Part shown: piece by piece, positions 52,459-60,966 of the stretch
Layout: each line of letters starts with the position of its first letter
How positions within the stretch are numbered: position 1 is the stretch's first letter
Assembly: GCF_040372045.1 (NCBI RefSeq)
Contig: NZ_BAABWH010000005.1
DNA length: 64,000 nt
DNA from: Thalassolituus sp006212115
GTDB lineage: Bacteria > Pseudomonadota > Gammaproteobacteria > Pseudomonadales > Oceanobacteraceae
Reading direction: 5' to 3' (one strand)
Position numbers and translations under genes: made by a program
Notes under the pieces: generated by a model
The model's input: the letters and a program-made list of their open reading frames with translations, nothing else
Database searches by the model: none
Told to the model about the DNA's origin: nothing

Positions 52459-54375
52459 TCAGTCAGGCTTACGAGAAGGCCCATTGCCACCTTTACGGTG
52501 TGGCTTACGTGGCTTGTCGTTGCCATCTTTAAACTCACGCTTATCTTTAAAGTCGCGCTTACCGTTGAAGTCGCGCTTCCCTTTAAAGTCGCGATCCTTG
52601 CCTTTGAAACCGCCATCACGACGTTTCGAGCCACCAGGCTTGCGCTCAGGAACACCTGCTTCGCCTTTAAACTCTTTGATTTCAAGTGCACGACCACATA
52701 CGCGTGCATTACGCAGCGTTTTCATTGTTTCTGGTGGCATACCCGCTGGCAGGTCAACGATGGAGTAGCTTTCCAGAATCTCGATGTGACCGATATAACG
52801 GCTTTCAAGATCGGCTTCGTTAGCCACAGCACCAACGAGGTTACCCGGACGCAGACCATCGTCGTAACCCACAGCAACCATGTAACGCACCATATCCACA
52901 CCTGGCTGGCCTTTTAATGGCAGCGGGTTAATGTCTGGTGTTGCCTTACGACTACGGTTGCCACGATCGCCCCTGTCACGAGGTTCACGCTGCTGACGAG
53001 GTTCGCGATCATCGCGGTCGCGCTTCTTACGCTCCTGCATTTTCTGATCGGCTTTTTCGTCGATAAACAGCGGCTTATTACCCTGTACAAGACGCGCGCA
53101 GGCAGCAGCCACATCGAGAGCATCAACCGGATGTTCGGTCAGGATACTTTCGATGATGTCGCGGTAAGTCGCGTTTTTCTCGGTATTTAGTGCATCGATG
53201 ATGCGCGCGCGGAAACGCTCACTGCGCTTTTCATTGACCTGCGCAGCAGTAGGTAATGGCATCTCTTCGATTGGCTGACGCGTGGCTTTTTCGATATCGC
53301 GCAGCATGCGCTTTTCACGACCACGGACAAATACAATCGCTTCACCTTCACGACCGGCACGGCCAGTACGACCAATACGGTGTACGTACGACTCCGTGTC
53401 CTGAGGGATGTCGTAGTTGATTACGTGGCTGATACGTTCAACGTCCAGACCGCGGGCAGCGACATCGGTCGCAACCAGCATATCCAGTTTACCGGCCTTC
53501 AGTTTTTCAACGGCACGCTCGCGCTGCTGCTGAGGAATATCACCATTGAGAGGTGCACAGCGGAAGCCGTTCGCGGCCATAAAGTCAGCGACTTCTTCCG
53601 TCGCTTGCTTGGTGCGCACAAAAATCATCATGGCGTCGAAATCTTCGGTTTCCGCCATACGCAGGAGTGCATCGTTCTTATGCACACCGCCCACAAACCA
53701 ATAACGCTGACGAATGCGGTCGTTGGTTGTGGTTTTGGATTCAATCTTCACCTGCACAGGATCTGTCAGGTGTGTTTCTGCAACGCGCTGAATTTCTTTC
53801 GGCATGGTGGCAGAGAACAACGCAACCTGACGCTCGGCAGGCGCCTGCTCGAGAATCCAGTTAACATCGTCAATAAAGCCCATGCGTAGCATTTCGTCGG
53901 CTTCGTCCAGTACCACGGCCTTAATGTCCGCAAGGCTAAGTGTGCCGCGACGCAGGTGGTCCATAACACGACCCGGAGTACCTACCACCCACTGAGGGCC
54001 GCGCTTCAGTTCACGCAACTGGCTGCCGTAATCAGCACCACCGTAGATAGCAGTTACATTGATGCCGCTAAGATGCTTGCTGTAGGTTTTCGCTGCTTCG
54101 GCAACCTGTTGAGCAAGTTCACGGGTTGGCGCAAGAACCAGAACCTGCGGAGAGCGGAAATCGGCATTTGTGCGCACCAGCAAAGGCAGCGCAAACGCCG
54201 CAGTTTTACCCGTACCTGTCTGGGCCATACCCAGCACGTCTTTGCCTTCCAGCAAGGGCGGGATACTGTTTGCCTGAATGGCGGATGGTTTTTCGTAGCC
54301 CAGTTCTTCAAGAACACGGAGTACAGGAAAAGGCAGGCCCAGGCTAGCAAAGCCTGTGCTATTTGAATCGGTCAT
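52459..54375 (-). CDS. deaD: DEAD-box RNA helicase DeaD/CsdA
   Basis: A 638-residue ATP-dependent RNA helicase for ribosome assembly and mRNA decay in the cold. Start 54375 (MTDSNSTGFASLGLPFPVL) with AGGTGA five bases upstream. Motifs: Q motif EKPSAIQANSIPPLL, I AQTGTGKT, Ia PTRELAQQ, II DEAD in VLDEADEMLRMG, III SAT, V DVAARGLD, VI HRIGRTGRAGREG. A DbpA-like RNA-binding domain follows (MVRYMVAVGYDDGLRPGNLVGAVANE; given by its ends MVRYM and AVANE), then a basic tail of RDFKGK-type repeats (~590-638). The leader upstream is over 200 bases, as expected for a cold-shock gene. Confidence 0.96.
   Translation of the reverse strand: MTDSNSTGFASLGLPFPVLRVLEELGYEKPSAIQANSIPPLLEGKDVLGMAQTGTGKTAAFALPLLVRTNADFRSPQVLVLAPTRELAQQVAEAAKTYSKHLSGINVTAIYGGADYGSQLRELKRGPQWVVGTPGRVMDHLRRGTLSLADIKAVVLDEADEMLRMGFIDDVNWILEQAPAERQVALFSATMPKEIQRVAETHLTDPVQVKIESKTTTNDRIRQRYWFVGGVHKNDALLRMAETEDFDAMMIFVRTKQATEEVADFMAANGFRCAPLNGDIPQQQRERAVEKLKAGKLDMLVATDVAARGLDVERISHVINYDIPQDTESYVHRIGRTGRAGREGEAIVFVRGREKRMLRDIEKATRQPIEEMPLPTAAQVNEKRSERFRARIIDALNTEKNATYRDIIESILTEHPVDALDVAAACARLVQGNKPLFIDEKADQKMQERKKRDRDDREPRQQREPRDRGDRGNRSRKATPDINPLPLKGQPGVDMVRYMVAVGYDDGLRPGNLVGAVANEADLESRYIGHIEILESYSIVDLPAGMPPETMKTLRNARVCGRALEIKEFKGEAGVPERKPGGSKRRDGGFKGKDRDFKGKRDFNGKRDFKDKREFKDGNDKPRKPHRKGGNGPSRKPD
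52527..52612 (-). repeat. Short tandem repeats encoding the basic DeaD tail
   Basis: Imperfect 18-21 bp units encode DRDFKGK, RDFNGK, RDFKDK, REFKDG in succession. Such Arg/Lys/Phe-rich repeats are typical of variable C-terminal tails of DeaD/RhlE helicases. Confidence 0.7.
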
Positions 54376-54566
54376 ATTTTCACCTGTGTACAATCGCTTA
54401 GGGGCTTACCGTTACGGTCACTTCTCTGCTGTCCGTGCGACGCGATAAACGCATCTACTGACCCCGAACATCCCCGAAGGATGCTGCTGACACGGTGTAG
54501 CCCGACGATCTGATTTTCTAAGGGCCGCGGAGTATACACAAATAAGGCCGCTTTGGCTCGTCTATT

Positions 54567-54596
54567 TTGCTCTGATGGGCTGTGCCTGCGTATAAT
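54567..54596 (+). promoter_or_regulatory. Sigma-70-type promoter of ppnP
   Basis: TATAAT at 54591-54596 with TTGCTC at 54567-54572, 18-base spacer. The start codon of ppnP is 30 bases downstream and CAGGAGA lies before it. The rest of the 54376-54566 region is the deaD leader/promoter zone. Confidence 0.6.
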
Positions 54597-54625
54597 CGCC
54601 CGCCAGATCCACAGGAGAATCTAAT

Positions 54626-54907
54626 ATGTTGAAAGTTAATGAGTATTTTGACGGCAAAGTGAAGTCTATTGCCCTGCAAACCGAAACCCTGCCAGCCACT
54701 GTTGGTGTCATGGAGCCGGGCGACTACGAATTTGGCACCAGCCAGAAAGAAGTGATGACTATCGTATCAGGCAAAATGGATGCACTGCTGCCGGGTAACG
54801 ACGAGTGGCAGAGCTTCACCAACGGTGAGTCATTCGAAATCGACGCAAACGTTAAGTTCAAAGTACGTCTGGCTGGCCAGACTGCGTACTTCTGCACTTA
54901 CGAGTAA
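54626..54907 (+). CDS. ppnP: Pyrimidine/purine nucleoside phosphorylase
   Basis: A 93-residue cupin-like enzyme (PpnP/YaiE family) that phosphorolyses several nucleosides to base and ribose-1-phosphate. Sequence matches the family through its whole length: VNEYFDGKVKSIALQTETLPATVGVMEPGDYEFGTSQKE (ends quoted), MTIVSGKMDALLPG and FKVRLAGQTAYFCTYE. Single gene, divergent from deaD, ending in a terminator shared with the convergent EAL-protein gene. Confidence 0.95.
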   Translation: MLKVNEYFDGKVKSIALQTETLPATVGVMEPGDYEFGTSQKEVMTIVSGKMDALLPGNDEWQSFTNGESFEIDANVKFKVRLAGQTAYFCTYE

Positions 54908-54930
54908 GAAAACTGCAGTAGAAAGAGACA

Positions 54931-54960
54931 GAACCTCCGGCTTAGCCGGAGGTTCTTTTA
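54931..54960 (+). terminator. Terminator between ppnP and the GGDEF/EAL gene
   Basis: GAACCTCCGGC (54931-54941), loop TTA, GCCGGAGGTTC (54945-54955), then TTTTA. Perfect 11-bp stem. It serves ppnP; the convergent gene's stop codon is directly beyond it. Confidence 0.88.
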
Positions 54961-57603
54961 TCGCCAGACCAGTTCGTCTACGGGTACCGGCCGGCTGAAA
55001 AAGAAGCCCTGACAGGTTTCGCAGCCGTTATCCCGCAGGAACGCCAATTGCCCCTCGGTTTCGACCCCTTCTGCCAACACCTGTAAGCCCAGCCCTTTCG
55101 CCATCTGAATGATGGTACGAGTAATCACCTTACCCTCGTCTTCGACTTCAACACTTTGCACGAATCCGCGATCAATCTTCAGTTTATCGACCTGATAACG
55201 ATGCAGATAAGACAGAGACGAATAACCGGTACCAAAGTCATCGATGGCCAGTGCCACGCCCAGCGCTTTCAGCCCTGAAATGGTATTCAGCACCTGCGAG
55301 CTGGGTTCCAGCAACGCACCTTCAGTGATTTCGAGTTCCAGCCACGTTGGGTCAATCCCAGTTTCGTCCAGCAGTGTAGAAAGACGTCCTACCAGACCAC
55401 CTGCCATAAAGGTTGGCTGAGTAATATTGACCGCAACGATGATTTTCTCTTTGCCCTCCTGCTGCCAGACGGCAATCTGGCGACACGCAACCCCCAGCAC
55501 GTAACTGTCGAGATCAGGCATCAAGCCGCCCTCCTCAGCTACCGGCAGAAAACGCCCGGGTGGAATGACTTCGCCTTCTGGAGTGTGCCAACGTATCAGG
55601 GCCTCGACACCGACAGTCCTAGAGTCCGCAATACTGACCTGAGGCTGATAATAGAGCCGCAGTTCATTCTGAGCTTTCAACGCCCGCCGTAGCTGATTAC
55701 CCAATTCCAGACGATCAGCCACCACCTGCGTCATTTCGTTGCTGTAAACCCGATAGGAGTTCCGACCTTCGTTTTTTGCCTCGTACATCGCCACGTCAGC
55801 GTTGCTGAGCAGCTGCGTCACGTCCGCTCCGTGATCCGGAAAGAGGGTGATACCGATACTGGCGCCAATGTAGAAATCTTTACCGACTCCCACATCGAAC
55901 GGCGTTTTAAGCAGTTCCAGGATAATATCCGCAACCTTTTTTACCTGCGCTTCATTGGCTACGTTTTCGAGGACCACGACGAAGTCATCACCACCTTGTC
56001 GGGCAACGGTATCGGAGTCACGCAGCCGCTGACGCATACGTTTTGCGAAATCCTGCAACAAGCGATCACCGGCTGGATGGCCAAGGCTGTCGTTGATGTG
56101 CTTAAAGTGATCAAGGTCGATAGCAATCACCCCGACCTTACGTTGATTCACGGTCGCGTCGGTGATGGCACCCTCAAGGCGGCTCAGTAATAAATGGCGG
56201 TTCGGTAGGTTGGTTAATGAATCGTAATTGGAGAGGTGCTTAAGTTGTTGCTCGTGCTCTTTTATCCGTGACATATCCGAGAATACGCCCACGTAATGCG
56301 TAATCCTGCTTTGATCATCCCGTACAACGGTTATGGTCAGCCACTGCGGATAGGTCTCGCCATTCTTACGAGTGTTCCAGATTTCACCCCGCCAGTATCC
56401 ACGATCCTGAAGCTGTTTGTTTATGCGCTCATAAAATTCTTCGTTATGACGCCCCGATCGTAAAAATCCAATGGGTTTGCCCATCGCTTCCCGCTCGGAA
56501 TAGCCGGTAATCGTACTGAACGCTGGGTTCACCGCCTCAATTTTCTGATCGGCCCCTGTGATCACCACCCCTTCCATAGAAAATTCAAACACAGTCATGG
56601 CCAGGCGCAGGCGGTTTTCACGAGCTTGTTGCTCGGTAATATCCTGCACCGAGCCAACCCGGGCAACCACGCGTCCTTCGGCATTAACAATGACTTCAGC
56701 ACGACCATGAATCACTTTTTCGGTGCCGGAAGGCAGGCTGATCCGGTACGTCATGTCAGAGGGCTTACACTCGTTCATGCTTTCCGCCAGAGTGCGTGCG
56801 ACGCGTTCCATGTCCTCGGCGTGAATGTACTCAAAATATTGCGAAAGACTGACGACTTCGAGGTTTTCGTCCTGCTCAAAAATAGCCGCTGTCTGGGGCG
56901 TAATCGTAATCTGATCGTTTTCGACATCGTCGTACCAGGAGCCTATTTTCGCCAGGCGCTCAGTCTGACGCAGCAAACGCTCACGGTCCTCTAACACCGT
57001 CATCACGTGCAGGCGTTCCTGCATCAGTAAGCAGAACTGAGCAAAGGTCCCCAAGTGCGCCAGTTTACGTGCCGATAATCTCGTCGTGACATCATCAAAA
57101 CTGACGAATAACCAACCGGTTACGCCTACGTCGTTGAGCAATGGAATAGTCGTCAGTACGCGTCCGCCAAGAACCAGCCTCAGCGCTTCTTCGGCGGGAG
57201 TTTCTTCATCCGCGGTGGAACAACGTGGAGCGCGCCCCGCCTCCGCTGTGTTCCAGCTATCCTGCAGTACAGACGCCATGTCTTCGGTGCTGTTGCGCGA
57301 TACCGCCACCAGTAATTCAGGGCGTGTTTTGTGTTCGTCTGTCGTTATATATAGTGCCGTCGATGCGGCTTTAAGAACGCGGGCAATCTGCAACAGTGCA
57401 CCCTCGACGTCAGTCGAGAACGTCGACGCCCGCGTCGTTATAAAGACCCGCATAGTGCGTTCTAAAATAGTTTCGAGACGTAAGTCAGTCGCACCAAAGC
57501 GACCTGCTTTCACCGTTCCGGCTTTCCGACTTTCGTCCTCTACGCGCTTCCATCCTTCGCTTGGCTGATACGTCCCTTCCGCTGCGGAGGTCAACACACC
57601 CAT
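54958..57603 (-). CDS. PAS-GGDEF-EAL cyclic-di-GMP signalling protein
   Basis: An 881-residue cytoplasmic protein (no membrane segment). A GAF-like N-terminal domain (~45-195), coiled linker, PAS/PAC (~210-325) and a second PAS/PAC (~335-450), GGDEF (~455-625) and EAL (~635-880). The active-site loop is R-Q-GGDDF (537-541), not GGDEF, while the metal/GTP Asp in IAIDLDHFKHINDSLGH is kept. The EAL half is complete: EALIRW (667-672), DDFGTGYSSLSYL, KIDRGFV, EGVET, QGFFFSRP. So phosphodiesterase activity is likely, and the GGDDF half may be GTP-binding or weakly active. Single gene. Confidence 0.93.
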   Translation of the reverse strand: MGVLTSAAEGTYQPSEGWKRVEDESRKAGTVKAGRFGATDLRLETILERTMRVFITTRASTFSTDVEGALLQIARVLKAASTALYITTDEHKTRPELLVAVSRNSTEDMASVLQDSWNTAEAGRAPRCSTADEETPAEEALRLVLGGRVLTTIPLLNDVGVTGWLFVSFDDVTTRLSARKLAHLGTFAQFCLLMQERLHVMTVLEDRERLLRQTERLAKIGSWYDDVENDQITITPQTAAIFEQDENLEVVSLSQYFEYIHAEDMERVARTLAESMNECKPSDMTYRISLPSGTEKVIHGRAEVIVNAEGRVVARVGSVQDITEQQARENRLRLAMTVFEFSMEGVVITGADQKIEAVNPAFSTITGYSEREAMGKPIGFLRSGRHNEEFYERINKQLQDRGYWRGEIWNTRKNGETYPQWLTITVVRDDQSRITHYVGVFSDMSRIKEHEQQLKHLSNYDSLTNLPNRHLLLSRLEGAITDATVNQRKVGVIAIDLDHFKHINDSLGHPAGDRLLQDFAKRMRQRLRDSDTVARQGGDDFVVVLENVANEAQVKKVADIILELLKTPFDVGVGKDFYIGASIGITLFPDHGADVTQLLSNADVAMYEAKNEGRNSYRVYSNEMTQVVADRLELGNQLRRALKAQNELRLYYQPQVSIADSRTVGVEALIRWHTPEGEVIPPGRFLPVAEEGGLMPDLDSYVLGVACRQIAVWQQEGKEKIIVAVNITQPTFMAGGLVGRLSTLLDETGIDPTWLELEITEGALLEPSSQVLNTISGLKALGVALAIDDFGTGYSSLSYLHRYQVDKLKIDRGFVQSVEVEDEGKVITRTIIQMAKGLGLQVLAEGVETEGQLAFLRDNGCETCQGFFFSRPVPVDELVWR

Positions 57604-57814
57604 ACAGATACTCTGGCTCCTGTGTACATCGTACTCACTATTGATTGCTCACTACTCTCAACGCAAACAGTGCAAATAACTGAAGCCGGAGATGTCTTAA
57701 AGTGTAGACTATCAATATAAAGTGCAACTGACTTTTTAGTATTTTGAGTAAGATTGCGGAACTTATGTGGAATTATTCAAACATCGAAGCAACCATCTTT
57801 CCGGGCAGGCCAAT

Positions 57815-58072
57815 ATGTACACCAAAGACAATCTGATCCAGCTCGTGCGCATGACAATGCCGTTCGGCAAATATCAGGGAAAACGCTTATGCGATGTACC
57901 CGAAGAGTACCTTCTCTGGATGCAGCGCAAAGGGTTTCCTCAAGGACATCTGGGCGAATTGCTGGCAATGATGCTTGAGATTCGGATACACGGTGTGGAA
58001 GACGTTCTGTTACCTCTGAAAAAAGCCTATCCTGCTAAACTGATACAACCAGAGGCAAAAGGAACCCACTGA
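57815..58072 (+). CDS. DUF3820 family protein
   Basis: An 85-residue conserved protein. Start at 57815 (MYTKDNLIQLVRMTMPFGKYQGKRL); a GTG 16 codons upstream is possible but lacks homology. The DUF3820 signature MPFGKYQGKRLCDVPEEYLLW and KGFPQGHLGELL are seen. Relatives are called putative quorum-sensing-regulated proteins, with no established function. Three bases separate it from the amidotransferase gene, so the two are co-transcribed. Confidence 0.85.
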   Translation: MYTKDNLIQLVRMTMPFGKYQGKRLCDVPEEYLLWMQRKGFPQGHLGELLAMMLEIRIHGVEDVLLPLKKAYPAKLIQPEAKGTH

Positions 58073-58075
58073 TCT

Positions 58076-58783
58076 ATGGCCACGCTCGGTATCCTCGAAT
58101 GCGATTTACTCTATCCCGATCTAATTGATGACTACACCTCATACGGCACTATGCTCGCCAATTTATTGAGGCGCTTTGATCCCAACCTGAATATTGAATA
58201 TTTCGATGTTCACAACGCCGAACTACCCGATCAGTCTCAATGTGATGCTTATTTACTGACAGGCTCCAAAACGGGTGTCTACGACGACGAACCCTGGATC
58301 ACTCCCCTGTCGGACTGGCTCCAGAGTGCGCATCGTCGTCAGGAGCGGCTGATGGGTATCTGTTTCGGGCATCAGATGCTGGCACACGCCTTAGGCGGCC
58401 ATGCTGGCCTCAGCGATAAAGGCTGGGGGGTGGGAAATCACATGACGGAAGTCGATCACCGCCCACTGTGGTTGAATGACGATCTGGCGGCGTTTCAGCT
58501 GATCTACAGTCATAAAGATCAGGTAACGCGACTACCAGAAGGTGGCAAGCGTCTCGCTGGCAGCCAGTTCTGCGAATTTGCAGCCTGGTATCTTGAAGAT
58601 CAGATCCTGAGTTTTCAGGGGCACCCAGAATTCACGCCCGAATATTTCGAACGCCTGTTAGGGCGTCGTCGGGAAGATGTCGGCGAAGCGAGACTGGATG
58701 CCGCGCTGAACAGTATTCACCAGCCAAACGATGACGAGACCATCGCTCGCTGGATGTTAGAATTTATTCATCTGCCGCGATAA
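58076..58783 (+). CDS. Class I glutamine amidotransferase-like protein
   Basis: A 235-residue GATase1 protein of the GMP-synthase-like standalone group. Nucleophile in MGICFGHQMLAHALGG (Cys at ~102), and the His-Glu pair in FQGHPEFTPEYF. LLTGSKTGVYDDEPWI is the oxyanion region. Proteins of this type are annotated as gamma-glutamyl or glutamine amidotransferases; the acceptor is unknown. Follows the DUF3820 gene by three bases. Confidence 0.9.
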   Translation: MATLGILECDLLYPDLIDDYTSYGTMLANLLRRFDPNLNIEYFDVHNAELPDQSQCDAYLLTGSKTGVYDDEPWITPLSDWLQSAHRRQERLMGICFGHQMLAHALGGHAGLSDKGWGVGNHMTEVDHRPLWLNDDLAAFQLIYSHKDQVTRLPEGGKRLAGSQFCEFAAWYLEDQILSFQGHPEFTPEYFERLLGRRREDVGEARLDAALNSIHQPNDDETIARWMLEFIHLPR

Positions 58784-58785
58784 CG

Positions 58786-59019
58786 TCAGAGAAACTTTTT
58801 CACATAGGAACAGCTGGCAGTGATGTCGAGAGATTCGTCTTTCGCCCATGTTAACCCTGCACTGACCAGCTCTTCCGCCAGTCCTTTACCACGCAGTCGA
58901 AATGGCACATACGTATGCGTGAAGTTAACCGTGCTACCACTGACGACATAGTCCAGCACACTCTCTTTGCCATCCTGTTCAATCACAAAACGGGATTTTT
59001 CAGACTCATGTTTTACCAT
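58786..59019 (-). CDS. Small GNAT-like acetyltransferase (YjdJ/NATD1 type)
   Basis: A 77-residue minimal GCN5-related fold: RFVIEQDGKESVLDYVVSG, FTHTYVPFRLRGKGLAEELVSAGLTWAKDE (RGKGLAEEL is the acetyl-CoA loop), SCSYVKKFL. Members of this short family are found across bacteria and eukaryotes with unknown substrate. Convergent with the amidotransferase gene (2-base gap) and six bases after the DUF3301 gene, probably one operon with it. Confidence 0.85.
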   Translation of the reverse strand: MVKHESEKSRFVIEQDGKESVLDYVVSGSTVNFTHTYVPFRLRGKGLAEELVSAGLTWAKDESLDITASCSYVKKFL

Positions 59020-59025
59020 TGCTAC

Positions 59026-59349
59026 TTACTCTGTTTCTCGCTCTCTCTGCACAGCCAACACGACAGAAACCGGGCGATACCCCTCCAGCACCAACGATCC
59101 TGGATATCGGTCTCCACCGTCCACGCTGAACTCAAAATCGTAACTACGAACCAGTACTGGCCTGCCTTTGATTACTTTCAGCCGCATCCGGGAAAGGGAT
59201 ACCGTGTCATCCAACAACTGCAACGCCTCCTGCTGACATTGCTTACGCAGGTAGCGTAACGCCAGCACTCTCGCTGCCTGCTGTCGCTGAATAGCCGGCC
59301 AGCCAAGCAATCCCAGACCTGCCAGAACAACAATAACCAGTAACTCCAC
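59026..59349 (-). CDS. DUF3301 family membrane-anchored protein (GTG start)
   Basis: A 107-residue protein: one N-terminal membrane helix (VELLVIVVLAGLGLLGW), then a basic helical segment with RYLRKQCQQEALQLLDDTVSLSRMRL, the DUF3301 core, and a C-terminal beta part (YDFEFSVDGGDRYPGSLVLEGYRP). I prefer the GTG at 59349, with GAGGT at proper spacing, over the ATG at 59409, because family members begin right at the hydrophobic helix. Function unknown. Upstream of, and probably co-transcribed with, the small GNAT gene. Confidence 0.75.
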   Translation of the reverse strand: MELLVIVVLAGLGLLGWPAIQRQQAARVLALRYLRKQCQQEALQLLDDTVSLSRMRLKVIKGRPVLVRSYDFEFSVDGGDRYPGSLVLEGYRPVSVVLAVQRERETE

Positions 59350-59435
59350 CCATACCTCGACAAAGGGCTGTGATAATATCCGCCCGAGAGTAACACAGCT
59401 GAACTGCATCCATCAGCACCCCGGAGGTTCCAATC

Positions 59436-59717
59436 ATGGCCCAACGCGCCTGCGCCTGTCACATCCTTGTCAAAACACGAGAACAAGCCGAATCGCTGCT
59501 GAAGCAGCTGAACCAAGGAGCAGAGTTCGACAAGCTGGCTCGTAAGCACTCAACCTGCCCGTCCGGAAAATCCGGAGGATCACTGGGCGAGTTTGGCCGC
59601 AAAGATATGGTCAAACCCTTTGCTGATGCCGTGTTTAAGGGTCCCCTGCTGAAGGTTCAGGGCCCAGTAAAAACGCAATTTGGCTGGCACCTCATTAAAA
59701 CACTTTACCGTCAGTGA
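59436..59717 (+). CDS. ppiC: Parvulin-type peptidyl-prolyl isomerase
   Basis: A 93-residue single-domain parvulin, cytoplasmic. ACHILVKTREQAESLLKQL, STCPSGKSGGSLGEFGRKDMVKPF and KTQFGWHLIKTL are the PpiC blocks; the His and Cys of the active site (CHILV, STCPS) are kept. GGAGG precedes the ATG. Followed closely by the CvfB-like gene. Confidence 0.95.
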   Translation: MAQRACACHILVKTREQAESLLKQLNQGAEFDKLARKHSTCPSGKSGGSLGEFGRKDMVKPFADAVFKGPLLKVQGPVKTQFGWHLIKTLYRQ

Positions 59718-59754
59718 AGATGCTGACGCCCACGACGATACGGAGAACACCATC

Positions 59755-60864
59755 ATGACACCCGGCCTGTTTTACACCCTGACCGCCGCCGACCTGCAAC
59801 CACAAGGGCTCTACCTGAGTGATGACGCGGGCGAGCGTGTGTTGCTACCCAAACGCTTTGTACCGGAAGGTATCGAAACAGGCGACACACTGGAGGTGTT
59901 TGTGTATCTGGACTCAGACGATCGCATCGTTGCCACTACGCAGCGTCCCAGAGTTCAGCTTAATCAGGCCGCGAGTCTGATGGTGAAAGACGTCAATCGC
60001 ACCGGCGCCTTTCTCGATTGGGGCTTACCGAAAGACCTGTTCGTCCCCTTTGCAGAGCAGAAACAACGTATGGAAGCGGGACAGTCTTATGTTGTCTACG
60101 TCACCACAGACAACACCGGACGCCTGATCGGTACGACCCGCCTCAATCGCTACATCAAAGATGAAGCAAGCGCGAACTGGCCGGGTGCTGCCGATCCTTA
60201 TGAAATGGGCGACAAGGTTAAGTTACTGATCGCTCAACGCACAGACATTGGCTACAAAGCCATCGTCGACAACACCTACTGGGGTGTCCTGCACAGCAGC
60301 CAGATTCACAAAGCCATTCGTGTCGGTATGAAAACCGAGGGCTACGTGCGCCAGGTGCGTGATGACCAACGCCTCGACCTCAGCCTTGAACCCATCGGGC
60401 ATCAACGTGCTGATTCACTGTCAAAGCGCATTCTGCAGAAGCTTCAGGAATCAGGTGGCAGTCTGGGGCTGAATGATTACAGCCCCGCAGAGCTGATCGA
60501 AATGCACTTTGGCGTCAGCAAGCGAGCATTCAAAATGGCGGTCGGTAAGCTGTACAAAGCGCGCGAGATCGTTATCGAAGACGCGGGTATTCGTCTGGCC
60601 AGCGAAGAAGAACGGGCAAAAGCAATTAAAAAGGCTGGGGGCAAAGCGAAGCGTCAGGACAAGGGCCCACGGCGAGACCAATCCCAGACTAAGCAGAAAG
60701 CTAAGCCGAGTGAGGCGCAGCGCAGCAACAGTAAAGATACGGCTAAGCCAGCATCCGACAAACGGGACACAAACGAAGGAACAGCTGCCTCACCAGCGCG
60801 GAAAAAGCAGGTCTATCGCAACCCTAAGAAAACCAGCGCCAACACCCTCAAACTGAAGAAGTAA
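59755..60864 (+). CDS. CvfB-like S1-domain RNA-binding protein
   Basis: A 369-residue protein with successive S1-like OB domains and a winged helix, as in CvfB/YitL. MVKDVNRTGAFLDWGLPKDLFVP is the second S1 module, and IDNTYWGVLHSSQ-type VDNTYWGVLHSSQIHKAI the third; the winged helix is LGLNDYSPAELIEMHFGVSKRAFKMAVGKLY (ends LGLND and VGKLY). The last ~85 residues form a Lys/Arg/Ser-rich disordered tail not usual for CvfB. Start at 59755 has CGGAGA upstream. 37 bases after ppiC. RNA binding or ribosome-linked regulation is the family-level role. Confidence 0.88.
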   Translation: MTPGLFYTLTAADLQPQGLYLSDDAGERVLLPKRFVPEGIETGDTLEVFVYLDSDDRIVATTQRPRVQLNQAASLMVKDVNRTGAFLDWGLPKDLFVPFAEQKQRMEAGQSYVVYVTTDNTGRLIGTTRLNRYIKDEASANWPGAADPYEMGDKVKLLIAQRTDIGYKAIVDNTYWGVLHSSQIHKAIRVGMKTEGYVRQVRDDQRLDLSLEPIGHQRADSLSKRILQKLQESGGSLGLNDYSPAELIEMHFGVSKRAFKMAVGKLYKAREIVIEDAGIRLASEEERAKAIKKAGGKAKRQDKGPRRDQSQTKQKAKPSEAQRSNSKDTAKPASDKRDTNEGTAASPARKKQVYRNPKKTSANTLKLKK

Positions 60865-60966
60865 AGACTGTCCCCATCGCGGGCGTGGACTCGTTTTCTA
60901 CCCGGAAAACGCGTATAGTCCCGCCCCTGATTTCCGCCAGTCTTCTGGCCCACGTTTTTTCAGGTA

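Noticed and set aside
52524..52612. CRISPR-like short repeats at 52.5 kb
   Set aside because: They are coding repeats for the RDFKGK-type basic tail of DeaD, contiguous and in frame, without spacers.
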